DNA of 64,000 bases, from the NCBI GenBank assembly GCA_029866155.1, contig JARWZW010000030.1:1-64000 (forward strand). The letters run 5' to 3'. Made by a program: the position numbers and the translations under genes. Below are positions 51,770-61,164 of the stretch, one piece after another. The number at the start of each line of letters is the position of its first letter. Position 1 is the stretch's first letter. This DNA is from Caulobacter sp. (GTDB lineage Bacteria; Pseudomonadota; Alphaproteobacteria; Caulobacterales; Caulobacteraceae). The notes under the pieces were generated by a model, which saw only the letters and a program-made list of their open reading frames with translations, made no database searches and was not told the DNA's origin.

Positions 51770-51798
51770 TTGCGCGAGACGAAATCACTTTGTATAGA
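51770..51798 (+). promoter_or_regulatory. Putative sigma-70 promoter of tRNA-Val
   Basis: TTGCGC (51770-51775) and TATAGA (51793-51798) are separated by 17 bp and end 18 bp before the mature tRNA. It lies just after the cpdR stop. Confidence 0.5.
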
Positions 51799-51816
51799 CC
51801 CGCCTCCTGACGGTTC

Positions 51817-51891
51817 GGATGCGTAGCTCAGCGGGAGAGCACTTCGTTGACATCGAAGGGGTCACTGGTTCAATCCCAGTCGCGTCCACCA
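51817..51891 (+). tRNA. tRNA-Val (GAC)
   Basis: All arms are visible. The acceptor GGATGCG (51817-51823) pairs with CGCGTCC (51881-51887) with one G-T pair. The D arm has GCTC/GAGC, the anticodon stem CTTCG/CGAAG surrounds loop TTGACAT with anticodon GAC at 51849-51851, and the T arm is ACTGG-TTCAATC-CCAGT. Discriminator A is at 51888 and CCA is encoded at 51889-51891. It decodes GUC and GUU valine codons. Confidence 0.96.
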
Positions 51892-52316
51892 TCGTCCCCC
51901 TCCGGGACCCAGCGCTAGACTCCCCGCCCGGCGCAATTTCCTATCCTTCTGCCTGGCCCTCGCCCTGACCTGTTCAGGCCGCCGCCTCGCCCCTTCAGGC
52001 TGACGTGGCCGATAGTCGCAGAGCCCAGTCGAAACTTTCATCTTCTTCCGAAAGGTGACCCTGCAGGCAGGCAGCCCGTCGGCGAGCTCTGTCGGTAGGC
52101 CGGACAGATCAGAAGAAGGCGGAATTTGCCATCTATGGTAGTGAATCCGGCTCAAATTGGGGCTGTTTTCTGTGTAAATTCAAGCAGCCCTGCTTGCATC
52201 CGCTACGACATTGGATAACAAACGCGCTGCGAGGTTGACTCCGGTCTGCCTCGATAAACGAGCCCGATAGGCGCGACGCCCGCCGGCCATCATAGCAATA
52301 CTAGGGAGACCTCGAT
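51892..52316. other. Intergenic region tRNA-Val / XRE regulator
   Basis: No gene is supported here; the minus-strand frame across 51.86-52.16 kb overlaps the tRNA and has no motif. The region has an AT-rich part at 52130-52230 and a 16-bp palindrome CAAGCAG-CC-CTGCTTG at 52181-52196, about 120 bp before the XRE gene. I found no duplicate of the tRNA 3' end that would mark an integrated element. Confidence 0.4.
52181..52196. promoter_or_regulatory. Palindrome upstream of the XRE regulator
   Basis: CAAGCAG and CTGCTTG are exact inverted repeats with 2 bp between them in an otherwise AT-rich stretch. A plausible dimer-binding site, perhaps for the XRE protein itself. Confidence 0.35.
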
Positions 52317-52715
52317 TTGCCTCGCCCCATGAATGCATCACCCGATCCCATCGACGTCGCCGTCGGCGCTCGCATGCGGATGCGCCGGAAAACCCTGGGA
52401 CTGACGCAGACGGCCCTGGCGGAAGCCCTGGGCATTACCTTCCAGCAGGTCCAGAAGTACGAGCGTGGCGCCAACCGGGTGTCCGCCTCCATGCTGGTCC
52501 GGGCCGCAAAACGTCTGGAATGCCCGGTGGCGTTCCTGGTCGGTGAAGAGCCGGGCGGTTTCCCGACCGATGAATCGCTGCTCACCATGCTGGCCTTCCC
52601 CGGCGCCATCGATCTGCTGACAGCCTATACCTCGATCGAAGACTCCCAGTCTCGCGCAGCGGTCCTCAATGTCGCCCGCGCCCTGAACAGCGGCGACTCC
52701 AAGAAGGCCGCCTGA
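52317..52715 (+). CDS. XRE-family transcriptional regulator
   Basis: A 132-residue DNA-binding protein. The helix-turn-helix covers about residues 18-72: R-K-T-L-G-L-T-Q-T-A-L-A-E-A-L-G and F-Q-Q-V-Q-K-Y-E-R-G-A-N-R. The C-terminal part is helical and may mediate dimerisation. TTG at 52317 was chosen because GGGAG lies 8 bp before it; the ATG at 52329 has no comparable site. An intrinsic terminator follows at 52773. Targets unknown. Confidence 0.88.
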   Translation: MPRPMNASPDPIDVAVGARMRMRRKTLGLTQTALAEALGITFQQVQKYERGANRVSASMLVRAAKRLECPVAFLVGEEPGGFPTDESLLTMLAFPGAIDLLTAYTSIEDSQSRAAVLNVARALNSGDSKKAA

Positions 52716-52772
52716 GGCGCTTCCCTGTGGCTGGCGACCGCATTTTACGCGTCATGGCGCGCGGCGGTCGCA

Positions 52773-52801
52773 GTTGCATCCTGTAGTGCAACGCTTTTTT
52801 T
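52773..52801 (+). terminator. Intrinsic terminator of the XRE gene
   Basis: GTTGCA (52773-52778) and TGCAAC (52787-52792) form a 6-bp stem with an 8-nt loop, followed by GC and seven T (52795-52801). A CGACCGC/GCGGTCG hairpin lies just upstream. Confidence 0.7.
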
Positions 52802-52854
52802 GCACCTGACCAGTAACTGTCCACATCCAATCTTCCTTTCCAAGGGATCCGGGT

Positions 52855-55284
52855 GTGATCAAGGTGCTTTCCAGCCTCGGCAACGACCACGATCTGCGGC
52901 TGGTAATACTGGCGGTGGCCGTCTGTCTGGGCGCCTGCCTGACGGCCTTCCGTCTTTATTCCCGGATGACCGGGGCCAGGGGACTGGTCAGGGGCGCCTG
53001 GCTGCTTCTGGCCGCCCTTGTCGCCGGATGCGGCGTCTGGGCGACTCATTTCCTCGGGCTCCTGGCCTATGACCCCGGACTGCCTACGGGTTTTTCCTCT
53101 ACCGGCACCATCGCCTCCCTGATGATTTCCGTCGCCTTCATGGGCGGCGGCTTCTTCGCCTCCATCCCGGTGGATGACGAGCGCTCCAACCAGATCGCCG
53201 GGGGCATGCTGATCGGCCTCGGGGTTGCGGGCATGCATTATTCGGGCATGTCAGCCTTTGTCACCGAAGGACGGATCGAGTGGGAGCCCGCAACTGTAGC
53301 GGCCTCGATCATCACCGGGATTGTCGGGGCGACCCTGTCCCTGATGGTGATCGGCCAGGGCAAGGGGCTGGTCAAGTTGGTCGCCGCGGCCGGCCTGCTG
53401 GGCGCCGGGGTCCTGGCCATGCACTTCATCGGCATGGCGGCCATCACCATCGTTCCCGATCCGTTGGTCGAGGTTCCTGAATCCATGATGTCCGTGGGCG
53501 TCATGACCTTCGCCGTGGCCTCGATCACCGGCCTGATCATCCTGGGCGGCCTGGGCGCCATGCTGATCGAAAGCCAGACGACCCGATCGGCCCTGGAGCG
53601 AATCCGCACCCTGGCCAATGCCGCCTATGAAGGCATCGTTGTGATCCAGAACGGCCGGATCAACGACGCCAACTCCGCTTTCTGCGAACTGGCCGGGGCC
53701 CCGCTTGAGGACCTGGTGGGCCTGAGTCTGCTGGACGACATCCTGACCTTTGACGACCCGCTGCAAAGCCCAGACGAACGGCGTGAGGCCCATCTGCAGC
53801 CCCTGACCGACAAGATCAGCATTCCGGTCGAGGTGTTTTCGCGCCTGATGGACGATGGCGCCCGGATCGAGACTTCCGGACTGACGGTCCTGGCGATCCG
53901 CGACCTACGCGAGCGGCGCTCGGCAGAGGACAAGATTCGCTATCTGGCGGAGCATGACGGCCTGACCGGCCTGCCAAACCGCAATGCACTGCAGGTCAAG
54001 CTGGCCGCCGCGATCGAGCGGGTCGAGGCTTCAGGCGAAACGCTGGCCCTGATCTGCGTCGACCTGGACCATTTCAAGGAAGCCAACGATCTGCACGGCC
54101 ATCTGGCCGGGGATTCCGTCCTCAGGGAGGCCGCCCGGCGGCTACAGGGGTCGATCAGCGCCCCGTCCTTTGCAGCCCGGCTGGGTGGCGATGAATTCGT
54201 CGTGGTCCAGATCACCGATCAGGACCAGCCCTCCGCAGCGGCCGAACTGGCCGGAGAGCTGCTGGACATCCTCAGGGTTCCCGGACAGTTCGAGGGCCAG
54301 GAACTGGTCATGGGCGCCAGCCTCGGGGTGTCGCTCTATCCGGACGATGGCCGAACCCGCGAAGCCCTCCTGGCCAATGCCGACATGGCCCTGTATCGCG
54401 CCAAGGAAAGTGGTCGGGGGGCCTACCGGTTCTTCAAGCGGGAAATGGACGAGTCGATCCGCGAGCGCCGCACAATGGCCCGCGAACTGCGTCAGGCGAT
54501 CATCGACGAGCATCTGATCGTTCATTACCAGCCCCTCGCCCGGGCCAGCGATGGCGAGGTCTGCGGCTTCGAGGCCCTGGTCCGCTGGAAGCATCCGGTG
54601 CGGGGCATGATCCCGCCCCTGGATTTCATCCCCGTCGCCGAGGAAAGCGGCCTGATCGGTCCCCTGGGCGAGTGGGTCCTGCGCAGGGCCTGCGCTGACG
54701 CCGCAGCCTGGGACAAGCCCTTGCGGATCGCCGTGAACCTGTCACCCCTGCAGCTGAACCAGCCGGCCCTTCCCACCCTGGTGCATGAAGTCCTGATCCA
54801 GACCGGACTGTCCCCGGCCCGGCTGGAGCTGGAAATCACCGAAAGCGCCCTGTTCAAGGACTACCAGCGCGCCCTGGACAACCTGCGCCGCCTCAAGGCC
54901 CTTGGCGTCCGGATCGCCATGGATGATTTCGGCACGGGCTTTTCCTCGCTGTCCACCCTGCAGTCCTTCCCCTTCGACAAGATCAAGGTGGACAAGAGCT
55001 TCGTCGAGAACATCCACCGGGACGAGCGGGCGACCGTCATCGTCCGGGCGGTCCTGGGACTGGGCCGCAGCCTCAATATCCCGGTCGTGGCGGAGGGTGT
55101 CGAAACCGAGGAACAGCGCCAGTTCCTGCGCGACGAGGACTGCGCCGAACTTCAGGGTTACGCCATCGGGCGACCGGCCCCGGTCGAGACCCTGGGCGCA
55201 TGGACCAACAACGATCTGGTGATTGCCGCCCTTGAGGTGGTCGACGAGGTCAGGCCTGTCCTGAGACGCAAGCGGCGGGCCTGA
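52855..55284 (+). CDS. MHYT-PAS-GGDEF-EAL cyclic-di-GMP signalling protein
   Basis: An 809-residue membrane protein. The N-terminal MHYT sensor (about 1-235, several helices) carries T-H-F-L-G, M-H-Y-S-G and M-H-F-I-G, thought to bind copper and sense gases. A PAS-like region (about 245-350) follows. The GGDEF domain has an intact L-G-G-D-E-F but no RxxD inhibitory site five residues upstream. The EAL domain keeps all catalytic motifs (F-E-A-L, N-L-S, E-I-T-E, D-D-F-G, K-V-D-K, A-E-G-V-E-T). It may therefore both make and degrade c-di-GMP. GTG at 52855 follows AAGGGA. Confidence 0.93.
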   Translation: MIKVLSSLGNDHDLRLVILAVAVCLGACLTAFRLYSRMTGARGLVRGAWLLLAALVAGCGVWATHFLGLLAYDPGLPTGFSSTGTIASLMISVAFMGGGFFASIPVDDERSNQIAGGMLIGLGVAGMHYSGMSAFVTEGRIEWEPATVAASIITGIVGATLSLMVIGQGKGLVKLVAAAGLLGAGVLAMHFIGMAAITIVPDPLVEVPESMMSVGVMTFAVASITGLIILGGLGAMLIESQTTRSALERIRTLANAAYEGIVVIQNGRINDANSAFCELAGAPLEDLVGLSLLDDILTFDDPLQSPDERREAHLQPLTDKISIPVEVFSRLMDDGARIETSGLTVLAIRDLRERRSAEDKIRYLAEHDGLTGLPNRNALQVKLAAAIERVEASGETLALICVDLDHFKEANDLHGHLAGDSVLREAARRLQGSISAPSFAARLGGDEFVVVQITDQDQPSAAAELAGELLDILRVPGQFEGQELVMGASLGVSLYPDDGRTREALLANADMALYRAKESGRGAYRFFKREMDESIRERRTMARELRQAIIDEHLIVHYQPLARASDGEVCGFEALVRWKHPVRGMIPPLDFIPVAEESGLIGPLGEWVLRRACADAAAWDKPLRIAVNLSPLQLNQPALPTLVHEVLIQTGLSPARLELEITESALFKDYQRALDNLRRLKALGVRIAMDDFGTGFSSLSTLQSFPFDKIKVDKSFVENIHRDERATVIVRAVLGLGRSLNIPVVAEGVETEEQRQFLRDEDCAELQGYAIGRPAPVETLGAWTNNDLVIAALEVVDEVRPVLRRKRRA

Positions 55285-55315
55285 CAGACCGGTCGCGCGT
55301 GACGCCCGGCGGGCT

Positions 55316-55825
55316 TCAAGCCTGTCCGACGGTCTCGAACATACAGGCGGCCATGGCCTCTTCCGGGCTCTTGGCGCCGGCCAGCAGGAAATCGAAGGCT
55401 GGATAGAAGCGGTCCGCGGCCTCCATCGCCACGTCGATCATGGCCGCTGTCTGGGCGGGGGTCGGACGGTCGGATTCAAACAGCCCCATGGCGTGACGGA
55501 ACACCACCTCGCCATCATCGGCCCAGATTTCGAAATGGCCCTGCCAGAGTCGCTGGTTCACCAGGTTGGACAGCTCATAGGCCTTGGCGCGCACAGCCTT
55601 GCCGGCCTTCAGGTCGATGGACAGGCAGAGCTGAAGGCATTCCGCCTCGGGCCGCCAGGCAAACCACAGCTCGTAGTCTTTCCAGTCGCCAGCCAGGGAA
55701 AATGCCAGATCGCCATCCTCTGTCCGGTCAAACGCCAGATTCTCGGCCGCGAGCACATGTTCGACCACTTCAAGCGGGTCGAGCGCCAGGAAGACTTCAT
55801 CATCTTCCGGAGGCGAGATATCCAT
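55316..55825 (-). CDS. YbjN domain-containing protein
   Basis: A 169-residue protein with an acidic N-terminus and the YbjN fold: D-G-D-L-A-F-S-L, W-F-A-W-R near residue 55, C-L-S-I-D-L, then N-Q-R-L-W-Q-G-H-F-E-I-W and E-V-V-F-R-H near 105. It resembles type III secretion chaperones in fold, but YbjN proteins are regulators or chaperone-like factors of unclear role. The start at 55825 is preferred because the upstream open frame has no family similarity. Confidence 0.88.
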   Translation of the reverse strand: MDISPPEDDEVFLALDPLEVVEHVLAAENLAFDRTEDGDLAFSLAGDWKDYELWFAWRPEAECLQLCLSIDLKAGKAVRAKAYELSNLVNQRLWQGHFEIWADDGEVVFRHAMGLFESDRPTPAQTAAMIDVAMEAADRFYPAFDFLLAGAKSPEEAMAACMFETVGQA

Positions 55826-55946
55826 CGGTTTTGCCGTCCTTTGGAGGGCGGGCGATATCGTGGAATCTATCCCGAATCGCCTGCACCTGATGACCCTAGT
55901 CTGGTTCGCGGTTGCCGTCACAGCCGCTTCTTTCAGGGCGCGAGCT

Positions 55947-56186
55947 TTACTCGCCCTGTACCGGAGGGGCCGCACCCTTCAGGCTTGCGATCTCGGCGCG
56001 AAGCGTCTCGATCTCGGCCTTGAGGGCCTCGAACTCGTCGCGGCGGATCAGGTCGAGCTCGGCGGCGAAACGATCACCCTGGGCGCGAAACGCAGCCTTG
56101 GCTTCTTCGCCGGCCGCCTGGGCGAGGCCCGCGGCGGCTGTCGTCAGCTTGGCGATCTCATCCAGAAAGGGGTTCTGAGTATGCAT
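55947..56186 (-). CDS. ubiK: UbiK/BMFP family ubiquinone accessory factor
   Basis: A 79-residue protein with N-P-F-L-D-E-I-A-K-L near the start, a helical A-A-G-L-A-Q-A-A-G-E-E segment, and a C-terminal coiled coil beginning D-E-F-E-A-L-K-A-E-I-E-T-L. This is the BMFP/YqiC pattern; in E. coli UbiK helps the late ubiquinone-synthesis enzymes. UbiA is encoded elsewhere in the window (14872). It is divergent from lgt. Confidence 0.88.
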   Translation of the reverse strand: MHTQNPFLDEIAKLTTAAAGLAQAAGEEAKAAFRAQGDRFAAELDLIRRDEFEALKAEIETLRAEIASLKGAAPPVQGE

Positions 56187-56272
56187 GCCTCTTCATATGG
56201 GAAACGATTGGTGAAAGCGAAGGGGAATAAGTCTAAACCAGCACTGTTTCGTCTCCGGTGAGGTTAATGCCC

Positions 56273-57160
56273 ATGCCCTTCCCCGATATCTCGCCCTTCG
56301 TCGGCGGCTGGACCGTGACCTTGCCAATCGTTGGCGAGTTCGGGATCCGCTGGTACGCCCTGGCCTATGTCGCAGGAATCCTGCTGGGCTGGCGTTACGC
56401 TCTCGGCCTTGCCCGCAACCTGGTCATCCGTGGCGGCCAGCCCTCTCCAGTTTCGGCGCCCCAGATCGACGACCTGATCCTTTGGGTCACTCTTGGCGTC
56501 ATCCTCGGCGGTCGCCTCGGCTATGTAGCCTTCTACCAGCCTCACATGATCTGGGAGGCGCCCGGCCAGATCCTGCAGATCTGGCAGGGGGGCATGAGCT
56601 TCCATGGCGGCCTCATCGGGGTGATCGTCGCCATGGCGCTGTTTGCCCGAAGCAACGGGATCGATCTGCTGAAGCTGGCCGACACCGTGGCCCCGGCCGT
56701 GCCCTTCGGCCTGCTGTTCGGCCGGATCGCCAACTTCATCAATGGCGAGCTGTGGGGCCGGGAAACCAGCCTGCCCTGGGGCTTCGTCTTCCCCGGCGCC
56801 GGCGGCGCGCCACGCCATCCCAGCCAGCTGTATGAAGCGGCGCTTGAGGGCCTGGTCCTGTTCCTGCTCCTGCGGTTCGCAACCCATCAGCTTCTCTGGC
56901 TGCAGCGCCGGGGTGTGGTGGCCGGCATCTTCCTGGCCGGCTATGGCCTGTTCCGTCTGTCTCTGGAGAATGTCCGGGAACCCGACAACTTCCTGTCCGG
57001 CCTGGTGGAGGCCACGGGCGGGCTGACCATGGGGATGCTGCTCTCGGTCCCGATGATGCTGGCCGGAGCATGGCTGGTCTGGCGAGGACTGCGGGAGCCG
57101 GTGGACATTGTCCGACAGGCGCCCGCGACCGACGCTCCCAAGCCCGGGACCCAATCATGA
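56273..57160 (+). CDS. lgt: Prolipoprotein diacylglyceryl transferase
   Basis: A 295-residue inner-membrane enzyme that attaches diacylglycerol to the lipobox cysteine of lipoproteins. Motifs are R-W-Y-A-L-A-Y near residue 25, S-F-H-G-G-L-I-G near 115, G-R-I-A-N-F-I-N-G-E-L-W-G-R near 155 and H-P-S-Q-L-Y-E near 187. ATG 56273 has GAGG 9 bp before it; the ATG at 56267 is too close to it. Its stop overlaps the midA start by 4 bp. The PpiC lipoprotein at 32527 is one predicted substrate. Confidence 0.95.
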   Translation: MPFPDISPFVGGWTVTLPIVGEFGIRWYALAYVAGILLGWRYALGLARNLVIRGGQPSPVSAPQIDDLILWVTLGVILGGRLGYVAFYQPHMIWEAPGQILQIWQGGMSFHGGLIGVIVAMALFARSNGIDLLKLADTVAPAVPFGLLFGRIANFINGELWGRETSLPWGFVFPGAGGAPRHPSQLYEAALEGLVLFLLLRFATHQLLWLQRRGVVAGIFLAGYGLFRLSLENVREPDNFLSGLVEATGGLTMGMLLSVPMMLAGAWLVWRGLREPVDIVRQAPATDAPKPGTQS

Positions 57161-58218
57161 GCCTGGCGGAACGTCTGAAAGCCCAGATCACCCAGAGCGG
57201 TCCGATCTCGGTGGCGGCCTACATGACCCTCTGCCTGCATGACTCCCGGGACGGCTATTACGCCACACGGCCCGCCCTGGGCGGCCAGGGCGATTTCATA
57301 ACCGCGCCGCTGGTCAGCCAGATGTTCGGTGAACTGCTCGGACTCTGGGCTGTCGAGACCTGGACCCGTCTGGGCAAGCCCTCGCCGTTTCGACTTGTCG
57401 AGGTGGGTCCCGGTGACGGAACCCTGATGTCGGATCTTTTGCGGGCCGTCCGCCTGGCCCCGGACTTCATAGCCGCCGCCGATCTCTGGCTGGTCGAGAC
57501 CTCGGCGCCGCTCAGGGCCGCCCAGGCCGGGAAGCTGGCGGGCGCGGTTCTGCAGCCACGCTGGGCGGACAGCCTGGACGACGTGGCCGAGGGGGCCCCG
57601 GTGATCCTGATCGGCAATGAGCTGCTTGACTGCCTGCCGGCCCGCCAGTTCGTCATGACCCCCGGCGGCTGGGTCGAGCGTCTGGTTGGGCTTGGCGCCG
57701 ACGGGGCGCTGGCCTTTGGCCTGGCGCCCTCGGACCATGGCCTGGCGCCAGAGCCGGGCGCCTTGGTTCTGGAAGTGTCTCCGGCCCAGGAAGCCTTTGC
57801 GGCCCAGGTGGCCCAGCGGGTGGTGCGGGAGCGGGGCGCAGCCCTGCTGATCGACTATGGCCGCTCTGAGCCCGAGTTCGGCGACACGCTGCAGTCCCTG
57901 AAAGCCCATGAAAAGGTCGATCCCCTGGCCTTTCCAGGCGAGTCGGACCTGACCATCCATACCGATTTCCCGGCCGTCCTGGCGGCGGCGCGCGAGGCGG
58001 AGGCGGAAACCGCCGGGCCGATTGCACAGGGACTGTTCCTTGGCAGGCTGGGACTGTCACACCGGGCGGAGGCCCTGATCGCCGCACGGCCGGACCTCGC
58101 CCCGGTGATTGGCCGTCAGATGAACAGGCTGATGGCGCCAGATCAGATGGGCGAGCTCTTCAAGGTCATCAGCATCCACCAGCCGGGCTTCCCCTCGCCG
58201 GGGTTCGAGACCGCCTGA
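57157..58218 (+). CDS. MidA/NDUFAF7-family methyltransferase
   Basis: A 353-residue protein of the MidA family. Y-M-T-L-C-L-H-D-S-R-D-G-Y-Y near residue 22 and G-D-F-I-T-A-P near 45 are diagnostic. The SAM motif is L-V-E-V-G-P-G-D-G-T near 80 and I-G-N-E-L-L-D near 150. The mitochondrial homologue NDUFAF7 dimethylates an arginine of complex I subunit NDUFS2, so a role in complex I maturation is inferred. It overlaps lgt (ATGA). Confidence 0.92.
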   Translation: MSLAERLKAQITQSGPISVAAYMTLCLHDSRDGYYATRPALGGQGDFITAPLVSQMFGELLGLWAVETWTRLGKPSPFRLVEVGPGDGTLMSDLLRAVRLAPDFIAAADLWLVETSAPLRAAQAGKLAGAVLQPRWADSLDDVAEGAPVILIGNELLDCLPARQFVMTPGGWVERLVGLGADGALAFGLAPSDHGLAPEPGALVLEVSPAQEAFAAQVAQRVVRERGAALLIDYGRSEPEFGDTLQSLKAHEKVDPLAFPGESDLTIHTDFPAVLAAAREAEAETAGPIAQGLFLGRLGLSHRAEALIAARPDLAPVIGRQMNRLMAPDQMGELFKVISIHQPGFPSPGFETA

Positions 58219-59475
58219 TCAGGCGCGCTTTCCAACCACCGTCAGAATGAGGGCGGCCACCGCCGCCGCAACGACGATGGGCGCCGTAAACAGGACGACG
58301 GAGCCGCCACTCGCTCCGGCCCCCAGCATCTGCCCTGCCACAACCGGTCCGATCACCGAGCCCAGACGACCGGCGGCAACAGCCGCGCCGACCCCGGCGC
58401 CTCTCACCTCATCGGCATAGTACCAGGGACCAATGGCATAGAGGCCGAACTGCCCGGCCATGATCAGAAGTCCTGCAGCAAAGGCCAGCAGGCTGAGGGT
58501 CGCTGGCGAACTGGAAGGCGCAGCCAGAACCACCAGCACCGCCACAAGGGCGGCAAAGACTGACGCCAGGGGCCATCTCGGGCCCAGACGATCAATGGCG
58601 AGGCCGATCAAAAGACCTCCGGTCGCACCGCCAATATTGAACAGGGTGGCGACGCCGGCCGCCGAACTCGCCGTGATGCCCCGGTCAACCAGCATGACCG
58701 GCAACCAGTTCAGGAACAGATGCAGCACCAGGGCTATGGCCGCATAGCTGATCCAAAGACAGAGGGTTTGCAGCAATCGGCCTCTGGCAAAAAGCGCCCT
58801 CATGGCTGCCGCCCCGGACAATCGCGGCCCACCAGGATCCGTCCCACCCACGGCTGGCTGCGCCTGTCTTCCCGTCTCAGGCATGAACCTCCAGACCAGA
58901 ACCGCCAGAATCAGGGGCGCGAGCCCGCCGACAACAAAGACCAGCCGCCAGTCATCCTGGGCGAGATCGCTTCTGGCCAGCAACCCTGCCAGCGCGCCTC
59001 CCAGGGGCAGGCCCGCCGTGATCATCCCGACCGTCATGGCCTTCCGGTCCGACCGCGCCAGTTCCGAACCCATGGCGATGAGCATCGGCATGGCCCCGCC
59101 AAGGCCGAGCCCGGTCAATGTCCGGATGATCAACAGGGCCGGAAGGTTTGCCGCAACGGCCGTGGCCAGGCTGAAGAGACCAAAGACCGCTATCGAGACG
59201 ACCAGCACCGGCCTTCGGCCGATGCGATCCGACAGCGGTCCCGCAAAGGCAGCGCCGAAGAACAGTCCCACGAGGCTTGCGCTGAACGCCAGCCCAGCCT
59301 CGGGCCGGGTCAGACCCAGGTCCGGCATCATGCGCGGCGCAGTCACGCCCATCGAGGCGATATCGAAGCCTTCCGTCATGGCCGCAAGCAAACAGAGGCT
59401 CAGGGCGATCCAGGAAGGATTTGAACGGTTCAGGGGAGCCTCCCGGCCAAGGCGCTGCAGTCCAAACCCATGCAA
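58219..59475 (-). CDS. MFS transporter, aromatic-acid:H+ symporter type
   Basis: A 418-residue permease with twelve predicted helices. M-T-E-G-F-D-I near residue 33 and G-P-L-S-D-R-I-G-R-R-P near 80 are the AAHS-type signatures, suggesting uptake of an aromatic or similar organic acid. The annotated start is TTG 59475, which lacks a ribosome binding site. An in-frame CTG at 59433 has GGGAGG 5 bp upstream and may be the true start. It ends directly against midA (convergent, no gap). Confidence 0.85.
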   Translation of the reverse strand: MHGFGLQRLGREAPLNRSNPSWIALSLCLLAAMTEGFDIASMGVTAPRMMPDLGLTRPEAGLAFSASLVGLFFGAAFAGPLSDRIGRRPVLVVSIAVFGLFSLATAVAANLPALLIIRTLTGLGLGGAMPMLIAMGSELARSDRKAMTVGMITAGLPLGGALAGLLARSDLAQDDWRLVFVVGGLAPLILAVLVWRFMPETGRQAQPAVGGTDPGGPRLSGAAAMRALFARGRLLQTLCLWISYAAIALVLHLFLNWLPVMLVDRGITASSAAGVATLFNIGGATGGLLIGLAIDRLGPRWPLASVFAALVAVLVVLAAPSSSPATLSLLAFAAGLLIMAGQFGLYAIGPWYYADEVRGAGVGAAVAAGRLGSVIGPVVAGQMLGAGASGGSVVLFTAPIVVAAAVAALILTVVGKRA

Positions 59476-59580
59476 CGCCAGACAGGCGGGTCACGTCAAC
59501 ATCGGTCAATTCCATCTCTGGAGCCCGCGATGATCGGGATCTCCCAATTCCCGAACCGATGGAAACCACCGGCTTTCTGA

Positions 59581-60738
<1,158 letters not shown>

Positions 60739-60752
60739 GCCTGGAGTTTCCG

Positions 60753-61160
60753 ATGATACTGCTTGCCCTTCTTTTCATGTTGATGTCCGGCCAGACCGCC
60801 CCGGCTCCGCCGGTCGCTGCCGCCGCTCAGCCAGCCGAGCCCCCGGCCTCGCCCCGCCTGGAAGCCCTGCTGGCCGGGTACAAGGGACGGCCGCAGGCGG
60901 ACCTGACCTCAAGGCTTGGGCCGCCTGACAGCATCAAGCAGGCGGCCGATGGCCAGGTCCTGTTCTGGACCCTCAACCTGCCGGGTGCGACAGTCTGCGG
61001 GCCAAACGCATCCGGCAATCTGGTCTGCGGGCGTCAGGGCGGCGGCGACTGCAGCATCGCCGTGGCCTTCAAGACCGCAACAGGCATGGGAATCTGGAAG
61101 TCGGGCGGCCTGCCCGCCGCCTGCGAAGCGGTCGCTGACCGGCTGCAGCCCCGCCCCTGA
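60753..61160 (+). CDS. Exported hypothetical protein
   Basis: A 135-residue precursor of unrecognised family. The N-terminus [12 protein letters not shown] is a signal-peptide-like hydrophobic stretch followed by a Pro/Ala-rich segment. The mature part has L-A-G-Y-K-G-R-P near residue 40, a W-T-L-N-L-P strand, and four cysteines (V-C-G, V-C-G, D-C-S, A-A-C), which may form disulfides in the periplasm. It is 14 bp after obg and 4 bp before proB, so it is probably in one operon with both. Confidence 0.75.
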   Translation: MILLALLFMLMSGQTAPAPPVAAAAQPAEPPASPRLEALLAGYKGRPQADLTSRLGPPDSIKQAADGQVLFWTLNLPGATVCGPNASGNLVCGRQGGGDCSIAVAFKTATGMGIWKSGGLPAACEAVADRLQPRP

Positions 61161-61164
61161 CCGG

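Noticed and set aside
51817-51891. tRNA-Val as an integration site of a mobile island
   Set aside because: No integrase, no direct repeat of the tRNA 3' end and no change of gene content nearby.
51862-52155. Minus-strand open frame after the tRNA gene
   Set aside because: It overlaps the tRNA-Val 3' end and has no recognisable sequence or start signal.
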